Positions 15,481 through 24,439 of a DNA stretch of 64,000 bases are shown one piece after another. Under the pieces are notes generated by a model, which was not told where the DNA came from, ran no database searches, and worked only from the letters and a program-made list of their open reading frames with translations. Source of the stretch: Neisseria uirgultaei (lineage in GTDB: Bacteria > Pseudomonadota > Gammaproteobacteria > Burkholderiales > Neisseriaceae); contig NZ_CAUIYF010000004.1 in NCBI RefSeq assembly GCF_962719845.1, positions 62,001-126,000 of the forward strand, given 5' to 3'. Both the position numbers and the translations under genes were made by a program. Numbering within the stretch: position 1 is the stretch's first letter; the number at the start of each line of letters is the position of its first letter.

Positions 15481-16803
15481 ATGACAAGCAAACAAAACCA
15501 GGCCTCATTATGGGCGGTCGGACTCATGCTGTTTGCCCTGTTTTTTGGTGCGGGCAACCTGATTTATCCCGCCTATCTCGGTCAGCAGGCAGGCGAAAAC
15601 TGGCTGATTTCCATGCCCGGCTTCCTATTGACCGGTGCAGGCCTGCCGCTATTGGGCGTAATCGCCATCGGCTACTCGGGTTCCCGTGATGTCGAAGCAC
15701 TCGCCTCGCGTGTCGCCCCCTGGTACGGCATAGCGTTTGCCGCCTCCCTCTACCTTGCCATCGGCCCGCTGTTCGCCCTGCCCCGGACGGCGACGGTTTC
15801 CTTTGAAATCGGCGTTTTACCGCTGATCGACAATCTTTCCCCGAATATGGCTCAGGCAGTATTCAGCCTGCTTTTTTTCGGCCTGGCCTACTGGCTTTCG
15901 ATGTCTCCGAGCAAATTGGTTGACCGCATCGGAAAAATCCTGACGCCCGCACTCCTGCTGACCATCGCCGTATTGGTCGGTTATGCCGCACTCAACCCCA
16001 TCGGCGCACCGCTCGCTGCACAAGGCGATTTTGCCCTCCGCCCGATGATTAAAGGCATTTTGGAAGGCTACGGCACGATGGACGCCCTCGCCTCACTCGT
16101 CTTTGCCATTATCGTTATCGACGCCGTCCGCGCCATGGGTGTCGACAACCGTTCGGACCTGCTGAAAACCACCGCCATATCAGGCCTGATGGCTGCAGGC
16201 TGCCTTGCTGCGGTTTACCTGCTGATAGGCTATATGGGGGCGACCAGTGTGGCGGGAATCGGTTTGCAGGAAAACGGTGCGCTGGTATTGTCGAAATCGG
16301 CACAATACTATTTCGGACTGGGCGGCAACCTGCTGCTGGGCGTTATCGTACTGCTTGCCTGCCTAACCACGGCGGTCGGTCTGGTTACTTCGTGTGCCGA
16401 ATACTTCAACCGCCTCTGTCCAGGCATTTCCTATAAAACCTTCGTCATCATCAATACGCTGGTTTCCATCGTCTTGGCAAACAAGGGGCTGTCAGCCATC
16501 CTGCAGATTTCCGTCCCCATGCTCATGCTGCTTTATCCGCTGACCATCGTACTCATCTTGCTGACCCTGACCGACAGGCTGTTCGGCGGTAGCCGCATCG
16601 TCTATTTCTGCACCATGATGCCCGCACTGGCGGTCGGCCTGCTCGATGCCTACAAAACCGCCTTCGGTTTCAGCGAAACGGCAGCAAAAGCCATCGACAA
16701 AGCCCTTCCCCTATACAGCATAGGACTGGGTTGGATTATTCCCTCTTTAACCTGCTTTGCCTTAGGCTGCCTGCTCAATGCGGCCGTAAGGAAGAAACCC
16801 TGA
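15481..16803 (+). CDS. brnQ: branched-chain amino acid transport system II carrier protein
   Basis: A 440-residue inner membrane symporter of the LIVCS family with about 12 helices. The opening WAVGLMLFALFFGAGNLIYP is diagnostic, followed by GLPLLGVIAIGYSG. BrnQ imports leucine, isoleucine and valine with Na+ or H+. Two adjacent ATG codons (15478, 15481) follow AAAAAGGAAC; the second has better spacing. It lies 20 bases after scpA and ends with a DUS terminator, so the two may be cotranscribed. Confidence 0.93.
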   Translation: MTSKQNQASLWAVGLMLFALFFGAGNLIYPAYLGQQAGENWLISMPGFLLTGAGLPLLGVIAIGYSGSRDVEALASRVAPWYGIAFAASLYLAIGPLFALPRTATVSFEIGVLPLIDNLSPNMAQAVFSLLFFGLAYWLSMSPSKLVDRIGKILTPALLLTIAVLVGYAALNPIGAPLAAQGDFALRPMIKGILEGYGTMDALASLVFAIIVIDAVRAMGVDNRSDLLKTTAISGLMAAGCLAAVYLLIGYMGATSVAGIGLQENGALVLSKSAQYYFGLGGNLLLGVIVLLACLTTAVGLVTSCAEYFNRLCPGISYKTFVIINTLVSIVLANKGLSAILQISVPMLMLLYPLTIVLILLTLTDRLFGGSRIVYFCTMMPALAVGLLDAYKTAFGFSETAAKAIDKALPLYSIGLGWIIPSLTCFALGCLLNAAVRKKP

Positions 16804-16807
16804 AACC

Positions 16808-16839
16808 ATGCCGTCTGAAAGACCTTCAGACGGCATTTT
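16808..16839 (+). terminator. inverted DUS pair after brnQ
   Basis: Perfect 12-bp arms with a 5-base loop and TTTT, six bases past the brnQ stop. Confidence 0.9.
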
Positions 16840-16910
16840 CGGCACACGGGGCGGGCGCGATGTGTTCTAATACGCCCCAAGCCGCCAACAGAAACCGGGA
16901 GAACCGCCGC

Positions 16911-18119
16911 ATGACAGGCATCATACATTCACTTCTTGACACCGACCTCTACAAATTCACTATGCTGCAAGTGGTTCTGCACCAGTTTCCGCAAACACAC
17001 AGCCTTTACGAATTCCGATGCCGCAATGCCTCGACCGTCTATCCGCTTGCCGATATCAAGGAAGACTTGGAAAAGGAACTTGACTCACTCTGCCAACTGC
17101 GCTTTACCCATGACGAACTCGGCTATCTGCGCTCCCTGCGCTTCATTAAAAGCGACTTTGTCGATTATCTCGAACTCTTCCAGCTCCAACGCCGCTTCGT
17201 ACAAGTCAGCCCCGATGCCGAAGGCCGTCTGAACATCCGCATCGAAGGCCCGATGATACAGGCGATGTTTTTTGAAATCTTCATCCTCGCCATTGTCAAC
17301 GAACTTTACTTCCGCCGCCTCGAAACCCCCGCCGTTATCGAAGAAGGCGAACGCCGGCTTCAAGCCAAAGCCGCGCGCCTCAAAGAAATCGCCGCCGCAC
17401 AAAACCCCGACGAACCGCCCTTCCTCATTTCCGACTTCGGCACACGCCGCCGCTACAAGCTCGCGTGGCAGGAACACGTCATCCGCACCCTGCTCGAAGC
17501 CGCCCCAAGCATCGTGCGCGGCACCAGCAACGTTTACCTCGCCAAAAAACTCGGCATCACGCCCATCGGCACCATGGCGCACGAATTCCTCCAAGCCTTC
17601 CAAGCCCTCGACGTACGCCTGCGGAATTTCCAAAAGGCCGCGCTCGAAAGCTGGGTGCACGAATACCGGGGCGATTTGGGCGTTGCCCTGACCGACGTGG
17701 TCGGTATGGATGCCTTCCTGCGCGATTTCGACCTCTATTTCGCCAAACTCTTCGACGGGCTGCGCCACGACAGCGGCGACCCTTACGTTTGGGGCGACAA
17801 AGCCTACGCCCACTATCAAAAGCTCAAAATCGACAGCCGCACCAAAATGCTGACCTTCTCCGACGGACTGGATATCGACCGATCTTGGGCTTTGCACCAA
17901 TATTTCAAAGACCGCTTCAAAACCAGTTTCGGCATAGGCACCAACCTGACCAACGATATGGGGCATACGCCTTTGAATATCGTGTTGAAACTGGTCGAAT
18001 GCAACGGGCAGTCCGTCGCCAAGCTGTCCGACTCGCCGGGCAAAACCATGACCAACAACAGCACCTTCCTCGCCTACCTGCGCCAAGTGTTCGACGTACC
18101 CGAACCCGAAACGCCGTAA
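16911..18119 (+). CDS. pncB: nicotinate phosphoribosyltransferase
   Basis: A 402-residue enzyme of NAD salvage that joins nicotinate to PRPP with ATP hydrolysis. Recognised stretches are SLLDTDLYKFTMLQ at the N-terminus, ISDFGTRRRYKLAWQ, RGTSNVYLAKKLGITPIGTM-AHE (a phosphorylated His lies in this neighbourhood in the family) and FGIGTNLTNDMGHTPLNIV. The ATG at 16911 follows CGGGAG; longer upstream frames run back into the brnQ terminator and are not credible. Confidence 0.93.
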   Translation: MTGIIHSLLDTDLYKFTMLQVVLHQFPQTHSLYEFRCRNASTVYPLADIKEDLEKELDSLCQLRFTHDELGYLRSLRFIKSDFVDYLELFQLQRRFVQVSPDAEGRLNIRIEGPMIQAMFFEIFILAIVNELYFRRLETPAVIEEGERRLQAKAARLKEIAAAQNPDEPPFLISDFGTRRRYKLAWQEHVIRTLLEAAPSIVRGTSNVYLAKKLGITPIGTMAHEFLQAFQALDVRLRNFQKAALESWVHEYRGDLGVALTDVVGMDAFLRDFDLYFAKLFDGLRHDSGDPYVWGDKAYAHYQKLKIDSRTKMLTFSDGLDIDRSWALHQYFKDRFKTSFGIGTNLTNDMGHTPLNIVLKLVECNGQSVAKLSDSPGKTMTNNSTFLAYLRQVFDVPEPETP

Positions 18120-18210
18120 ACCGGCAGAAAAAGCGCACAATTCCTGTTTCTGCCGCATAAAATCTTTTAAAATACCGCCTGATTTGAATTTAACCGAAAG
18201 ACCGAACTTC

Positions 18211-19929
18211 ATGAACCTACATCAAACCGTCGAACACGAAGCAGCAGCCGCCTTTGCCGCCGCAGGCATCGCCGGCAGCTCCGTTGTCTTGCAGCCGACC
18301 AAAAATGCCGAACACGGCGATTTCCAAATCAACGGCGTGATGGGTGCGGCGAAAAAAGCCAAACAAAACCCGCGCGAATTGGCGCAAAAGGTCGCCGACG
18401 CATTGGCAGGCAACGCCGTCATCGAAAGCGCGGAAGTCGCCGGTCCCGGTTTTATCAACCTGCGCCTGCGCCCCGAATTCCTCGCCCGAAACATTCAGAC
18501 GGCCTTGAACGACGCACGTTTCGGCGTGGCGAAAACCGACAAACCGCAAACCGTCGTTATCGACTATTCCTCGCCCAATCTGGCAAAGGAAATGCACGTC
18601 GGCCATCTGCGTTCCAGCATCATCGGCGACAGCATTTCGCGCGTATTGGAATTTATGGGCAACACCGTCATCCGCCAAAACCACGTCGGCGACTGGGGTA
18701 CGCAGTTCGGCATGTTGGTCGCTTATTTGGTCGAACAGCAAAAAGACAATGCCGAGTTTGAACTGGCGGACTTGGAGCAGTTTTACCGCGCCGCCAAAGT
18801 ACGCTTTGACGAAGACCCTGCCTTTGCCGACACCGCGCGCGAATACGTTGTGAAGCTGCAAGGCGGCGATGAAACCGTGTTGGCGTTGTGGAAACAGTTT
18901 GTCGATATTTCGCTCTCGCACGCCCAAGCCGTTTATGACACGCTGGGCTTGAAACTGCGCCCCGAAGACGTGGCGGGCGAATCGAAATACAACGACGATT
19001 TGCAGCCCGTAGTCGATGATTTGGTTCAAAAAGGTCTGGCAGTCGAAGACGACGGCGCAAAAGTCGTGTTCTTGGACGAGTTCAAAAACAAAGAAGGCGA
19101 ACCCGCCGCGTTTATCGTGCAAAAACAAGGCGGCGGCTTCCTCTACGCCTCCACCGATTTGGCGTGCCTGCGCTACCGCATAGGCCGTCTGAAAGCTGAC
19201 CGCCTGCTGTACGTCGTCGATCACCGTCAAGCCCTGCACTTTGAGCAGCTCTTCACCACTTCCCGCAAAGCAGGCTATCTGCCGGAAAACGTCGGCGCGG
19301 CATTTGTCGGCTTCGGCACGATGATGGGCAAAGACGGCAAACCGTTCAAAACGCGCAGCGGCGACACCGTGAAACTGGTCGATTTGCTGACCGAAGCCGT
19401 CGAGCGCGCCACTGCTTTGGTGAAGGAAAAAAATCCCGAATTGGGCGCGGATGAGGCGGCGAAAATCGGCAAAACCGTCGGCATCGGCGCAGTCAAATAT
19501 GCCGACTTGAGCAAAAACCGCACCAGCGATTATGTGTTCGACTGGGACGCCATGCTCTCATTTGAAGGCAACACCGCCCCCTACCTGCAATACGCCTACA
19601 CCCGCGTGCAAAGCGTATTCCGCAAAGCCGGCGAATGGGACGCAACCGCGCCAACCATTTTGACCGAACCGCTGGAAAAACAGCTTGCCGCCGAGCTGCT
19701 GAAATTTGAAGACGTGCTGCAAAGCGTGGCGGACACCGCGTATCCGCACTACCTCGCCGCCTACCTCTATCAAATCGCTACCTTGTTCAGCCGCTTCTAC
19801 GAAGCCTGCCCGATTCTGAAAGCCGAAGGAGCAAGCCGCAACAGCCGCCTGCAACTGGCAAAACTCACCGGCGATACGCTGAAACAAGGCTTGGAGTTGT
19901 TGGGCATTGATGTGTTGGACGTAATGTAA
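18211..19929 (+). CDS. argS: arginyl-tRNA synthetase
   Basis: A 572-residue class I synthetase. The N-terminal Add-1 domain (MNLHQTVEHEAAAAF...) is followed by the HIGH-type motif EMHVGHLRSSIIGDS (around residues 128-142), the catalytic Rossmann fold and a modified KMSKS loop (GKDGKPFKTRSGDTV), as is usual for ArgRS. The C-terminal helical domain binds the anticodon. Translation starts at the ATG at 18211. It is followed by a CAAG tetranucleotide tract. Confidence 0.95.
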   Translation: MNLHQTVEHEAAAAFAAAGIAGSSVVLQPTKNAEHGDFQINGVMGAAKKAKQNPRELAQKVADALAGNAVIESAEVAGPGFINLRLRPEFLARNIQTALNDARFGVAKTDKPQTVVIDYSSPNLAKEMHVGHLRSSIIGDSISRVLEFMGNTVIRQNHVGDWGTQFGMLVAYLVEQQKDNAEFELADLEQFYRAAKVRFDEDPAFADTAREYVVKLQGGDETVLALWKQFVDISLSHAQAVYDTLGLKLRPEDVAGESKYNDDLQPVVDDLVQKGLAVEDDGAKVVFLDEFKNKEGEPAAFIVQKQGGGFLYASTDLACLRYRIGRLKADRLLYVVDHRQALHFEQLFTTSRKAGYLPENVGAAFVGFGTMMGKDGKPFKTRSGDTVKLVDLLTEAVERATALVKEKNPELGADEAAKIGKTVGIGAVKYADLSKNRTSDYVFDWDAMLSFEGNTAPYLQYAYTRVQSVFRKAGEWDATAPTILTEPLEKQLAAELLKFEDVLQSVADTAYPHYLAAYLYQIATLFSRFYEACPILKAEGASRNSRLQLAKLTGDTLKQGLELLGIDVLDVM

Positions 19930-20042
19930 AACCGCACCGCCCAATTGCGGACAACAGCCCCGCCATCCTCATCCGAATCTGAAAAAAGCGGCGCGATACA
20001 CCGTATCCGCCGCCCTTCCCAAAATGCGAAACAGACAAACGC

Positions 20043-20081
<39 letters not shown>

Positions 20082-20318
20082 AAAATTATAACCCCCTTCC
20101 TACCGACGCACTTTCCGCGCGGCGCATCCCCCTTTCCCCGCCCCTCAACCCTGCCTTTTCTTCAGGCAGGGTTTCAGCCCGCCTCCTTTCCCTGTTTTCC
20201 TTTCCCCGACACGCATGCGCGCCCCCTGCCGCACCGTGCCGCACTTTCGCGCCCGGACGGCATCGTTCCGCCATCCGGTTCTCTGTTTCAAATACCCCTG
20301 TTTCAGAAAAAAATACAG

Positions 20319-20451
20319 ATGTTTCAACACACAGGACGACACATAAAACACCGCCCTATGTGTCGTCCTGATTTGGAAGGGGTTACGCCTCCCAAATAAA
20401 GTCTGATTCTGCCGCCCTAAAGGGCGGGGTTTCAACCGAAAAGGAAATACG
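20319..20451 (+). repeat. REP2-like leader repeat, copy 3 (supplies the RBS of the LtaS-like gene)
   Basis: 133 bp highly similar to the copies at 5945 and 6435, in the same relation to the gene: it ends AAAAGGAAATACG directly before the ATG at 20452. The first hairpin is perfect here (AGGACGACACATA with its full inverse, 13 bp). The internal ORF beginning at 20319 (MFQHTGRHIKHRPMCRPDL) is conserved but ends a few codons earlier. Confidence 0.8.
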
Positions 20452-21870
20452 ATGAATATTCACGCCCTGCTCTCCAAACAATGGACGCTGCCGCCATTCC
20501 TGCCGAAACGGCTGCTGCTGTCCCTGCTGATCCTGCTGGTCCCCAATGCGGTGTTTTGGGTTTTGGCACTGCTGACCGCCACCGCCCGCCCGATTGTCAA
20601 TTTAGACTACCTTCCCGCCGCGCTGCTGATCGCCCTGCCTTGGCGTTTCGTCAAAATTGCCGGCGTATTGGCATTTTGGCTGGCGGTTTTGTTTGACGGA
20701 CTGATGATGGTGATCCAGCTCTTCCCTTTTATGGACCTCATCGGCGCCATCAACCTCGTCCCCTTCATCCTGACCGCCCCCGCCCCTTATCAGATAATGA
20801 CCGGGCTGTTGCTGCTGTATATGCTGGCGATGCCGTTTGTGTTGCAGAAAGCCGCCGCCAAAACTGACTTCCGACACATTGCCGCCTGTGCCGCCGTCGT
20901 GGCGGCAGCCGGCTATTTCACCGGCCATTTGAGTTACTACGACCGTGGGCGGATGGCCAATATCTTCGGCGCAAACAACTTCTATTACGCCAAAAGTCAG
21001 GCGATGCTCTACACCGTCAGCCAGAATGCCGACTTTATTACCGCCGGTCTGGTCGATCCCGTCTTCCTCCCCTTGGGCAATCAGCAGCGTGCCGCCACGC
21101 GGCTGAGTGAGCCGAAATCTCAAAAAATCCTCTTTATCGTCGCCGAATCTTGGGGGCTGCCGGCCAATCCCGAACTTCAAAACGCCACTTTTGCCAAACT
21201 GCTGGCGCAAAAAGACCGTTTTTCGGTTTGGGAAAGCGGCAGTTTTCCCTTCATCGGCGCGACGGTCGAAGGCGAAATGCGCGAATTGTGCGCCTACGGC
21301 GGTTTGCGCGGGTTCGCACTGCGCCGCGCTCCCGACGAAAAATTTGCCCGCTGCCTCCCCAACCGTTTGAAACAAGAAGGTTACGCCACCTTTGCGATGC
21401 ACGGCGCGGGCAGTTCACTTTACGACCGCTTCAGCTGGTATCCGAGGGCGGGCTTTCAAGAAATCAAAACCGCCGAAAACCTGATCGGTAAAAAAACCTG
21501 CGCCATTTTCGGCGGCGTGTGCGACAGCGAGCTGTTCGGCGAAGTGTCGGCATTTTTCAAAAAACACGACAAGGGACTGTTTTACTGGATGACGCTGACC
21601 AGCCACGCCGACTATCCCGAATCCGACATTTTCAACCACAGGCTCAAATGCACCGAATACGGCCTGCCCGCCGAAACCGACCTCTGCCGCAACTTCAGCC
21701 TGCACACCCAATTTTTCGACCAACTGGCGGATTTGATCCGACGACCCGAAATGAAAGGCGTGGAAGTCATCATCGTCGGCGACCATCCGCCGCCCGTCGG
21801 CAACCTCAATGAAACCTTCCGCTACCTCAAACAGGGGCATGTCGCCTGGCTGCACTTCAAAATCAAATAA
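20452..21870 (+). CDS. sulfatase/LtaS-like membrane enzyme (alkaline phosphatase superfamily)
   Basis: A 472-residue protein. The first 160 residues form about five membrane helices, and the rest is a periplasmic sulfatase-type domain. It has KILFIVAESWG (metal-binding acidic residue), a candidate nucleophile Thr in FIGATVEGEMREL, and the late metal site VIIVGDHPPPVGN. This layout fits lipoteichoic-acid-synthase or phosphoethanolamine-transferase relatives that move phosphoglycerol or phosphoethanolamine groups onto surface glycans. It is not the canonical lptA sequence; substrate and acceptor are unknown. Its start codon is supplied by a REP2-like repeat, hinting at contact- or growth-phase-linked expression. 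Confidence 0.75.
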   Translation: MNIHALLSKQWTLPPFLPKRLLLSLLILLVPNAVFWVLALLTATARPIVNLDYLPAALLIALPWRFVKIAGVLAFWLAVLFDGLMMVIQLFPFMDLIGAINLVPFILTAPAPYQIMTGLLLLYMLAMPFVLQKAAAKTDFRHIAACAAVVAAAGYFTGHLSYYDRGRMANIFGANNFYYAKSQAMLYTVSQNADFITAGLVDPVFLPLGNQQRAATRLSEPKSQKILFIVAESWGLPANPELQNATFAKLLAQKDRFSVWESGSFPFIGATVEGEMRELCAYGGLRGFALRRAPDEKFARCLPNRLKQEGYATFAMHGAGSSLYDRFSWYPRAGFQEIKTAENLIGKKTCAIFGGVCDSELFGEVSAFFKKHDKGLFYWMTLTSHADYPESDIFNHRLKCTEYGLPAETDLCRNFSLHTQFFDQLADLIRRPEMKGVEVIIVGDHPPPVGNLNETFRYLKQGHVAWLHFKIK

Positions 21871-21874
21871 GCAG

Positions 21875-21915
21875 ATGCCGTCTGAAAGCACAAACAGCCT
21901 TCAGACGGCATTTTT
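21875..21915 (+). terminator. inverted DUS pair after the LtaS-like gene
   Basis: ATGCCGTCTGAA and TTCAGACGGCAT followed by TTTTT, four bases past the stop codon. Confidence 0.9.
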
Positions 21916-22022
21916 CAGACAGGCCAACCCACATTCATCATCTCCGATAAATTGCCTTATAAGAATCCAAAAATCCAAAATCACAGGAAGTTATCAAAAA
22001 AAAACAGAAACCATCCGCCGTC

Positions 22023-22437
22023 ATTCCCGCGAAAGCGGGAATCCGGAAACCCAAAGCCACGGGAATTTATCGGAAAAACCAAAACTCCTCCGCCGTCATT
22101 CCCGCGAAAGCGAGAATCCGGAAACCCAAAGCCACAGGAATTTATCGGAAATAACTGAAACGCCGCCGCCGTCGTTCCCGCGCAGGCGGGAATCTAGGTC
22201 TGTCGGTGCGGAAACTTATCGGATAAAACGGTTTCTTCAGATTTTACGTTCTGGATTCCCACTTTCGTGGGAATGACGGGATGTAGGTTCGTAGGAATGA
22301 CGTGGTGCAGGTTTCCGTATGGATGGATTCGTCGTTCCCGCAAAAGCGGGAATCCAAAGCCACAGAAATTTATCGGAAAAACCGAAACTCAAAAACAACG
22401 GAAACCGAACGGACAGGATTCCCGCCTGCGCGGGAAT
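22023..22437. repeat. dRS3 / intergenic mosaic array (six dRS3 units)
   Basis: Six 20-bp dRS3-type palindromes (ATTCCC-N8-GGGAAT, some beginning GTTCCC) start at 22023, 22098, 22174, 22255, 22334 and 22418. They are separated by 55-65 bp partly repeated spacers (such as GGAAACCCAAAGCCAC and GGAATTTATCGGAAA). The second unit is damaged (GAGAAT). This is the neisserial intergenic mosaic type; such arrays promote recombination and are Nf1 phage integration targets. No protein is encoded. Confidence 0.93.
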
Positions 22438-22507
22438 GACGGCTCATACATCATCCAAAAAAATTGAAACCAAACAAATGGGACTCCCTCTTGCGTGAGG
22501 CTGACAG

Positions 22508-22536
22508 ATGCCGTCTGAAAGGCTTTCAGACGGCAT
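22508..22536. terminator. inverted DUS pair within the repeat region
   Basis: Perfect ATGCCGTCTGAA/TTCAGACGGCAT with a 5-base loop, between the dRS3 array and the following Correia element; no gene is directly attached. Confidence 0.8.
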
Positions 22537-22555
22537 AGCTTTTTCTCTTTGAATT

Positions 22556-22710
22556 TATAGTGGATTAACAAAAATCAGGACAAGGCGACGAAGCCGCAGA
22601 CAGTACAAATAGTACGGAACCGATTCACTTGGTGCTTCAGCACCTTAGAGAATCGTTCTCTTTGAGCTAAGGCGAGGCAACGCCGTACCGGTTTTTGTTA
22701 ATCCACTATA
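22556..22710. repeat. Correia element (CREE), full 155-bp form
   Basis: Termini TATAGTGGATTAACAAAAATC and the inverse ending in CCACTATA enclose the long core. It contains the roughly 50-bp segment absent from the short copies (CACTTGGTGCTTCAGCACC...), which carries the IHF-binding region. It lies between the dRS3 array and the terminator of the ABC permease gene. Confidence 0.95.
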
Positions 22711-22721
22711 AATTTGCTACA

Positions 22722-22758
22722 AAAAAGCTGCCCCAAATGAATACCCGGGCAGCTTTTT
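22722..22758 (-). terminator. terminator of the ABC permease gene
   Basis: AAAAAGCTGCCC and GGGCAGCTTTTT form a 12-bp stem around an 11-13 base loop, directly downstream of the permease stop on the minus strand. Confidence 0.9.
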
Positions 22759-22774
22759 GTTGATATGGCTCCAA

Positions 22775-23521
22775 TCAGCGGTGTTGCGGATTGTAACGTT
22801 TTTCCAAACGCAGGAATATCCAACCCAAGAAAGTCGTCATCAGAAGATAAATCAGGGCGACGGCATAAAGCGGTTCTTCATAAACCGAGTACCGGCCCGT
22901 AATCGTTTTCTGAACATACGCCAACTCCGGCACGGCAATGACCGACAGCAGCGAGCTGTCTTTCAAGAGTGTGATGAACTCGCTCGCCAAAGGCGGCAGC
23001 ATACGGCGCAATGCCTGCGGCAGAATCACATAGCGCATCGCCTGCGGATAAGTCATACCCAAAGAACGCGCCGCCTCCATCTGCCCTTTGTCGATAGACT
23101 GGATGCCCGCGCGGAAAATCTCACAGATATACGCCCCCGAGTTGGCGATCAGTGCCAAAGAACCGGCAATCAGCGGGCCGTATCCCCGACGCAGCTCGAC
23201 TGCCGCCTCGCCGCTGACCAAAATGCCGTCTGAAGGATGGACGAAAAACAGAAACCACACATACGCCCAAATCACAATCTGCACAAACAGCGGCGTGCCC
23301 CGGAACAGGGTAACGTACAACAGGGAAAACTTACGCAACGCCCACGCCAGCACGCGCATCGGCGCACCGGCTTTTTCCAAGTGAATCAGGCGCGCCAACG
23401 CCAAAAACAGCCCCAATACCGAACCACCCGCCGTTGCCACGACCGTCAGCCCCAAGGTCACCAGTGCGCCGTAAAGGAACATCCAGCGGTATTCGTAAAT
23501 AATATCAAAACGAAAATCCAT
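22775..23521 (-). CDS. polar amino acid ABC transporter permease (HisM/GlnP type)
   Basis: A 248-residue inner membrane protein with five or six helices. It has YVTLFRGTPLFVQI and the permease EAA loop EAARSLGMTYPQAMRYVILPQA, which docks the ATPase. The family imports basic or acidic amino acids, glutamine or cystine with a periplasmic binding protein. Neither an ATPase nor a binding protein gene is adjacent: upstream is a thermonuclease gene and downstream only repeats. It must therefore work with subunits encoded elsewhere, or is left over. The substrate cannot be inferred. Confidence 0.88.
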   Translation of the reverse strand: MDFRFDIIYEYRWMFLYGALVTLGLTVVATAGGSVLGLFLALARLIHLEKAGAPMRVLAWALRKFSLLYVTLFRGTPLFVQIVIWAYVWFLFFVHPSDGILVSGEAAVELRRGYGPLIAGSLALIANSGAYICEIFRAGIQSIDKGQMEAARSLGMTYPQAMRYVILPQALRRMLPPLASEFITLLKDSSLLSVIAVPELAYVQKTITGRYSVYEEPLYAVALIYLLMTTFLGWIFLRLEKRYNPQHR

Positions 23522-23699
23522 ATACCGTCCGTATCAAAAACCGGCGGAACTGCCGCCGTTTACAAACAATCCGCCATTTTACCGTAAAAAACACTTCTTG
23601 AACTTTTTTATCGCGGCGGACGGCGGTTGCGCGTTTCCGCAAAAAATGCAGGGCGCGCGGTTTCAGACGGCATTTGCCGTTCAAAGCCGTGCGGTGTCT

Positions 23700-24371
23700 T
23701 TACCAAATGCCCAACCATTCGCCCACGGAATCCATCCAATCCTTATTGCCCCCGCCGTTCCTGCCTGCCCGGCGGTACGCCCACGGCGCTTGCGGGTTTT
23801 TAGCTTTCCACAATCCTTTGCGTTCCCTTTCCGCCTGCATCTGGGCATCGGCATAGTCGGCAAAATCCGCCTTATCCTGCTGTTTTTTAGCATAACTTTC
23901 ATAATGCCACGCCGCCCCGTCCTGCACCTGCATCAGGTTCAAATCGGTTTTGCCGACAGAAACCTGCGCCACTTCGCGCTGATAACGGTCGGTATCGAAC
24001 ACGCGCACGCTGACTTTCCTGCCTTCCGCCGCCGCGCGCAGGTTGTCGCGCGAACGCGTGCCGTAAGCCTGTTTCATCTCCGGCGCGTCGATATACGCCA
24101 TCCGGATTTTGTGTTTCGCGCCGTCGCCGTCGATGACGTGCAGGGTGTCGCCGTCATAGACTTTGGACACCGTGCCTGTATAGCGGTGACCGGATTTCGC
24201 CGATGCCCGTCGGCGGGCGGGCGCGTCGGAACCCACGTCTCCTGCCGTACCGAGTACGTCGAGTACGGCAACCGCCGTCCGCACCGCCTCGCTGCCGTAT
24301 CCCGTATAACCCAACACGCCCAAAAGCGACAGGGCGACGGGAAGCCATTTCATGATTTTTTTAATCTGCAT
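23700..24371 (-). CDS. nuc: secreted or membrane-anchored thermonuclease (SNase family)
   Basis: A 223-residue protein with an N-terminal hydrophobic segment (KWLPVALSLLGVLGYTG) acting as signal or anchor, then a staphylococcal-nuclease fold. Visible features are YTGTVSKVYDGDTLHV, IRMAYIDAPEMKQAYG (Ca2+ and catalytic region), RVFDTDRYQREVAQV (catalytic Arg and acidic residues) and NLMQVQDGAAWHY. Its gonococcal counterpart Nuc degrades extracellular DNA in biofilm and neutrophil traps. The start used is the ATG at 24371; the ATG at 24353 is equally possible, and neither has a strong ribosome binding site. Confidence 0.85.
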   Translation of the reverse strand: MQIKKIMKWLPVALSLLGVLGYTGYGSEAVRTAVAVLDVLGTAGDVGSDAPARRRASAKSGHRYTGTVSKVYDGDTLHVIDGDGAKHKIRMAYIDAPEMKQAYGTRSRDNLRAAAEGRKVSVRVFDTDRYQREVAQVSVGKTDLNLMQVQDGAAWHYESYAKKQQDKADFADYADAQMQAERERKGLWKAKNPQAPWAYRRAGRNGGGNKDWMDSVGEWLGIW

Positions 24372-24386
24372 ATTTTTCAAATACCG

Positions 24387-24426
24387 ATGCCGTCTGAACA
24401 TCTCTGAACCGGATTTCAGACGGCAT
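24387..24426 (-). terminator. inverted DUS pair between rpiA and nuc
   Basis: ATGCCGTCTGAA/TTCAGACGGCAT with a 16-base loop, just downstream of the rpiA stop on the minus strand. Confidence 0.8.
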
Positions 24427-24439
24427 CTTAACGTCAGGA

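Noticed and set aside
22023..22437. Regularly spaced repeats resembling a CRISPR array
   Set aside because: The 20-bp units are palindromic dRS3 elements, the spacers are themselves repeated, and orientation varies; this is a neisserial mosaic repeat.
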